Shown one piece after another: positions 5,236 to 5,903 of a stretch of DNA of 5,903 nt. The notes beneath the pieces were generated by a model. The model did no database searches. It was not told the DNA's origin and saw only the letters and a program-made list of their open reading frames with translations. Source of the DNA: an uncultured Bacillus sp. GTDB taxonomy: Bacteria > Bacillota > Bacilli > Bacillales > Cytobacillaceae. Positions within the stretch are counted from its first letter, which is position 1. Every line of letters starts with the position of its first letter. The stretch is taken from the NCBI GenBank assembly GCA_937902115.1, contig CALGSR010000389.1, positions 1 to 5,903 of the forward strand, written 5' to 3'. A program made the translations under genes and the position numbers.

Positions 5236-5757
5236 ATCTATCCTTACAAGGGTAAATATCCGAAGATTTCTGAAACAGCCTTTATTGCAGATTATGTAAC
5301 CATTACTGGTGATGTCGAAATCGGCGATGAAACGAGTATTTGGTTCAACACCGTTATCCGTGGTGATGTAGCACCGACGATTATCGGTAGGAGAGTGAAT
5401 ATTCAGGATAATTCCATATTACATCAAAGCCCAAATAACACACTCATTCTTGAAGACGATGTAACGGTTGGACATCAAGTCATTCTGCACAGCTGTATTT
5501 TACGAAAAAAGGCCTTTATCGGTATGGGCTCAACCATCCTTGACAGTGCTGAAATTGGTGAAGGTGCATTTATCGGTGCCGGCAGTCTTGTTCCTAAAGG
5601 AAAGAAAATTCCGCCAAATACCCTTGCTTTTGGGCGTCCTGCCAAGGTAATCCGGGAATTGAATGCGGAAGATCTTGCCGATATGGAACGTGTGAGACGG
5701 GAATATGTCGAGAAGGGCCAGTATTACCGCTCACTTCAGCAAAATCAAGATAAGTGA
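5233..5757 (+). CDS. ytoA: Gamma-carbonic-anhydrase-like hexapeptide-repeat protein YtoA
   Basis: A 174-residue protein of the gamma-carbonic anhydrase / PaaY-YrdA family: a left-handed beta-helix of hexapeptide repeats (for example VTITGDVEIGDETSIW, then NIQDNSIL, VTVGHQVI, AFIGMGSTI, AFIGAGSLV) with a C-terminal helix (about 144-170), expected to trimerise. The three zinc-ligand histidines of the family are present: His64 (ILHQSP), His81 (VGHQ) and His86 (ILHSC). Arg43-Asp45 (RGD) and Gln58-Asp59 match conserved residues of the archaeal Cam enzyme. The acidic loop with the catalytic Glu of Cam is absent, as in most bacterial homologues, so carbonic anhydrase activity is uncertain; older labels call it an acetyltransferase. 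The TTG start gives a length close to the roughly 171 I recall for B. subtilis YtoA. It is transcribed divergently from ytpA and appears monocistronic. Confidence 0.9.
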   Translation: MIYPYKGKYPKISETAFIADYVTITGDVEIGDETSIWFNTVIRGDVAPTIIGRRVNIQDNSILHQSPNNTLILEDDVTVGHQVILHSCILRKKAFIGMGSTILDSAEIGEGAFIGAGSLVPKGKKIPPNTLAFGRPAKVIRELNAEDLADMERVRREYVEKGQYYRSLQQNQDK

Positions 5758-5810
5758 ACCATCGGCACTCCCATTAAACACCGTATTAAAAAAATTTGTT
5801 TTTATCCGAT

Positions 5811-5839
5811 AATAATCATGTAAGGAACATGATTATTTT
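5811..5839 (+). terminator. Inverted repeat after ytoA: AT-rich terminator or operator
   Basis: AATAATCATG (5811-5820) and CATGATTATT (5828-5837) form a perfect 10-bp inverted repeat around a 7-base loop, followed by TTAATTAG. As the only hairpin after ytoA it may terminate it, but the stem has only two G/C pairs and the T-run is short. Alternatively it is an operator: TTAAAA (5786-5791) and GATAAT (5808-5813), 16 bases apart, could be the promoter of the next gene, and the repeat would cover the -10 and start site. The rest of 5758-5855 holds nothing else I can name. Confidence 0.45.
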
Positions 5840-5855
5840 AATTAGGGTGAAACAA

Positions 5856-5903
5856 ATGAATTTACTATATATGGTTATTCTCCTTCTGTTTTGTATTTTG
5901 ATA
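5856..5903 (+). CDS. Start of a membrane protein, cut by the window edge
   Basis: An open frame of 16 codons (MNLLYMVILLLFCILI) runs off the right edge. AGGGTGA (5844-5850) lies about 5 bases upstream of the ATG, a normal ribosome binding site. Everything visible is hydrophobic with no N-terminal positive charge, consistent with the first transmembrane helix of an integral membrane protein rather than a classical signal peptide. Too little is present to name a family. Confidence 0.5.
   Translation, partial: MNLLYMVILLLFCILI

Noticed and set aside
5807..5821. Possible Fur/PerR-type box near GATAATAAT
   Set aside because: Only about 10 of 14 defined positions match the TGATAAT-n-ATTATCA consensus, which is easily reached by chance in such AT-rich sequence. 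The true symmetry is the longer repeat centred at 5824.
1..5903. tRNA or rRNA genes, CRISPR arrays, complete insertion sequences, defence or toxin-antitoxin genes
   Set aside because: I looked on both strands and saw no cloverleaf or rRNA signature, no regularly spaced repeats, and no transposase, integrase or toxin-like product. Nearly all space is taken by recognised core genes.

Overview
The window looks like ordinary chromosome from a spore-forming Bacillaceae (Bacillus or a close relative). It has moderate-to-low GC, strong AGGAGG-type ribosome binding sites and frequent TTG starts. The gene order ytzC / ytqA-ytqB / ytpB-ytpA / ytoA matches what I recall of the Bacillus subtilis ytz-ytq-ytp-yto neighbourhood. 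No phage, plasmid, CRISPR, defence or secondary-metabolite cluster is visible apart from the (broken) terpene synthase ytpB.

Layout. (1) Positions 1-908, minus strand: a two-gene operon of a DUF485 small membrane protein (ywcB-like) and a solute:sodium symporter of the ActP/YwcA acetate-permease type. The symporter stops after about 170 residues, at a junction with unrelated DNA at the left edge. (2) 1006-1496, minus strand: ytzC (DUF2524) followed by an unlisted 54-residue basic ORF and a clear terminator. (3) 1497-1655: divergent intergenic region with two overlapping palindromes. (4) 1656-3205, plus strand: ytqA-ytqB (mnmL-mnmM), translationally coupled, acting in synthesis of the tRNA wobble nucleoside mnm5s2U. 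(5) 3183-3228: one hairpin serving as terminator for both converging operons. (6) 3229-5084, minus strand: ytpA (alpha/beta hydrolase, lysophospholipase-like) followed by ytpB (tetraprenyl-beta-curcumene synthase), which is broken by an apparent 32-bp deletion. (7) 5085-5232: compact divergent promoter region in which the two -35 boxes occupy the same bases. (8) 5233-5757, plus strand: ytoA, a gamma-carbonic-anhydrase-like hexapeptide-repeat protein. (9) 5758-5903: an intergenic inverted repeat and the first 16 codons of a membrane protein cut by the window edge.

How the genes work together: YtqA and YtqB are consecutive steps of one tRNA-modification pathway. YwcB and YwcA form a transporter pair. 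YtpA and YtpB share an operon but act on different lipids (phospholipid versus C35 terpene). Both gene lesions (symporter truncation and ytpB deletion) suggest recent loss of function: acetate-type uptake from this copy, and sesquarterpene (sporulene-type) synthesis.

I did not find an undescribed system. The points most worth checking are the symporter junction, the ytpB deletion, the small ORF after ytzC, and the regulatory inverted repeats. Comparisons with B. subtilis proteins come from memory, not from a search.
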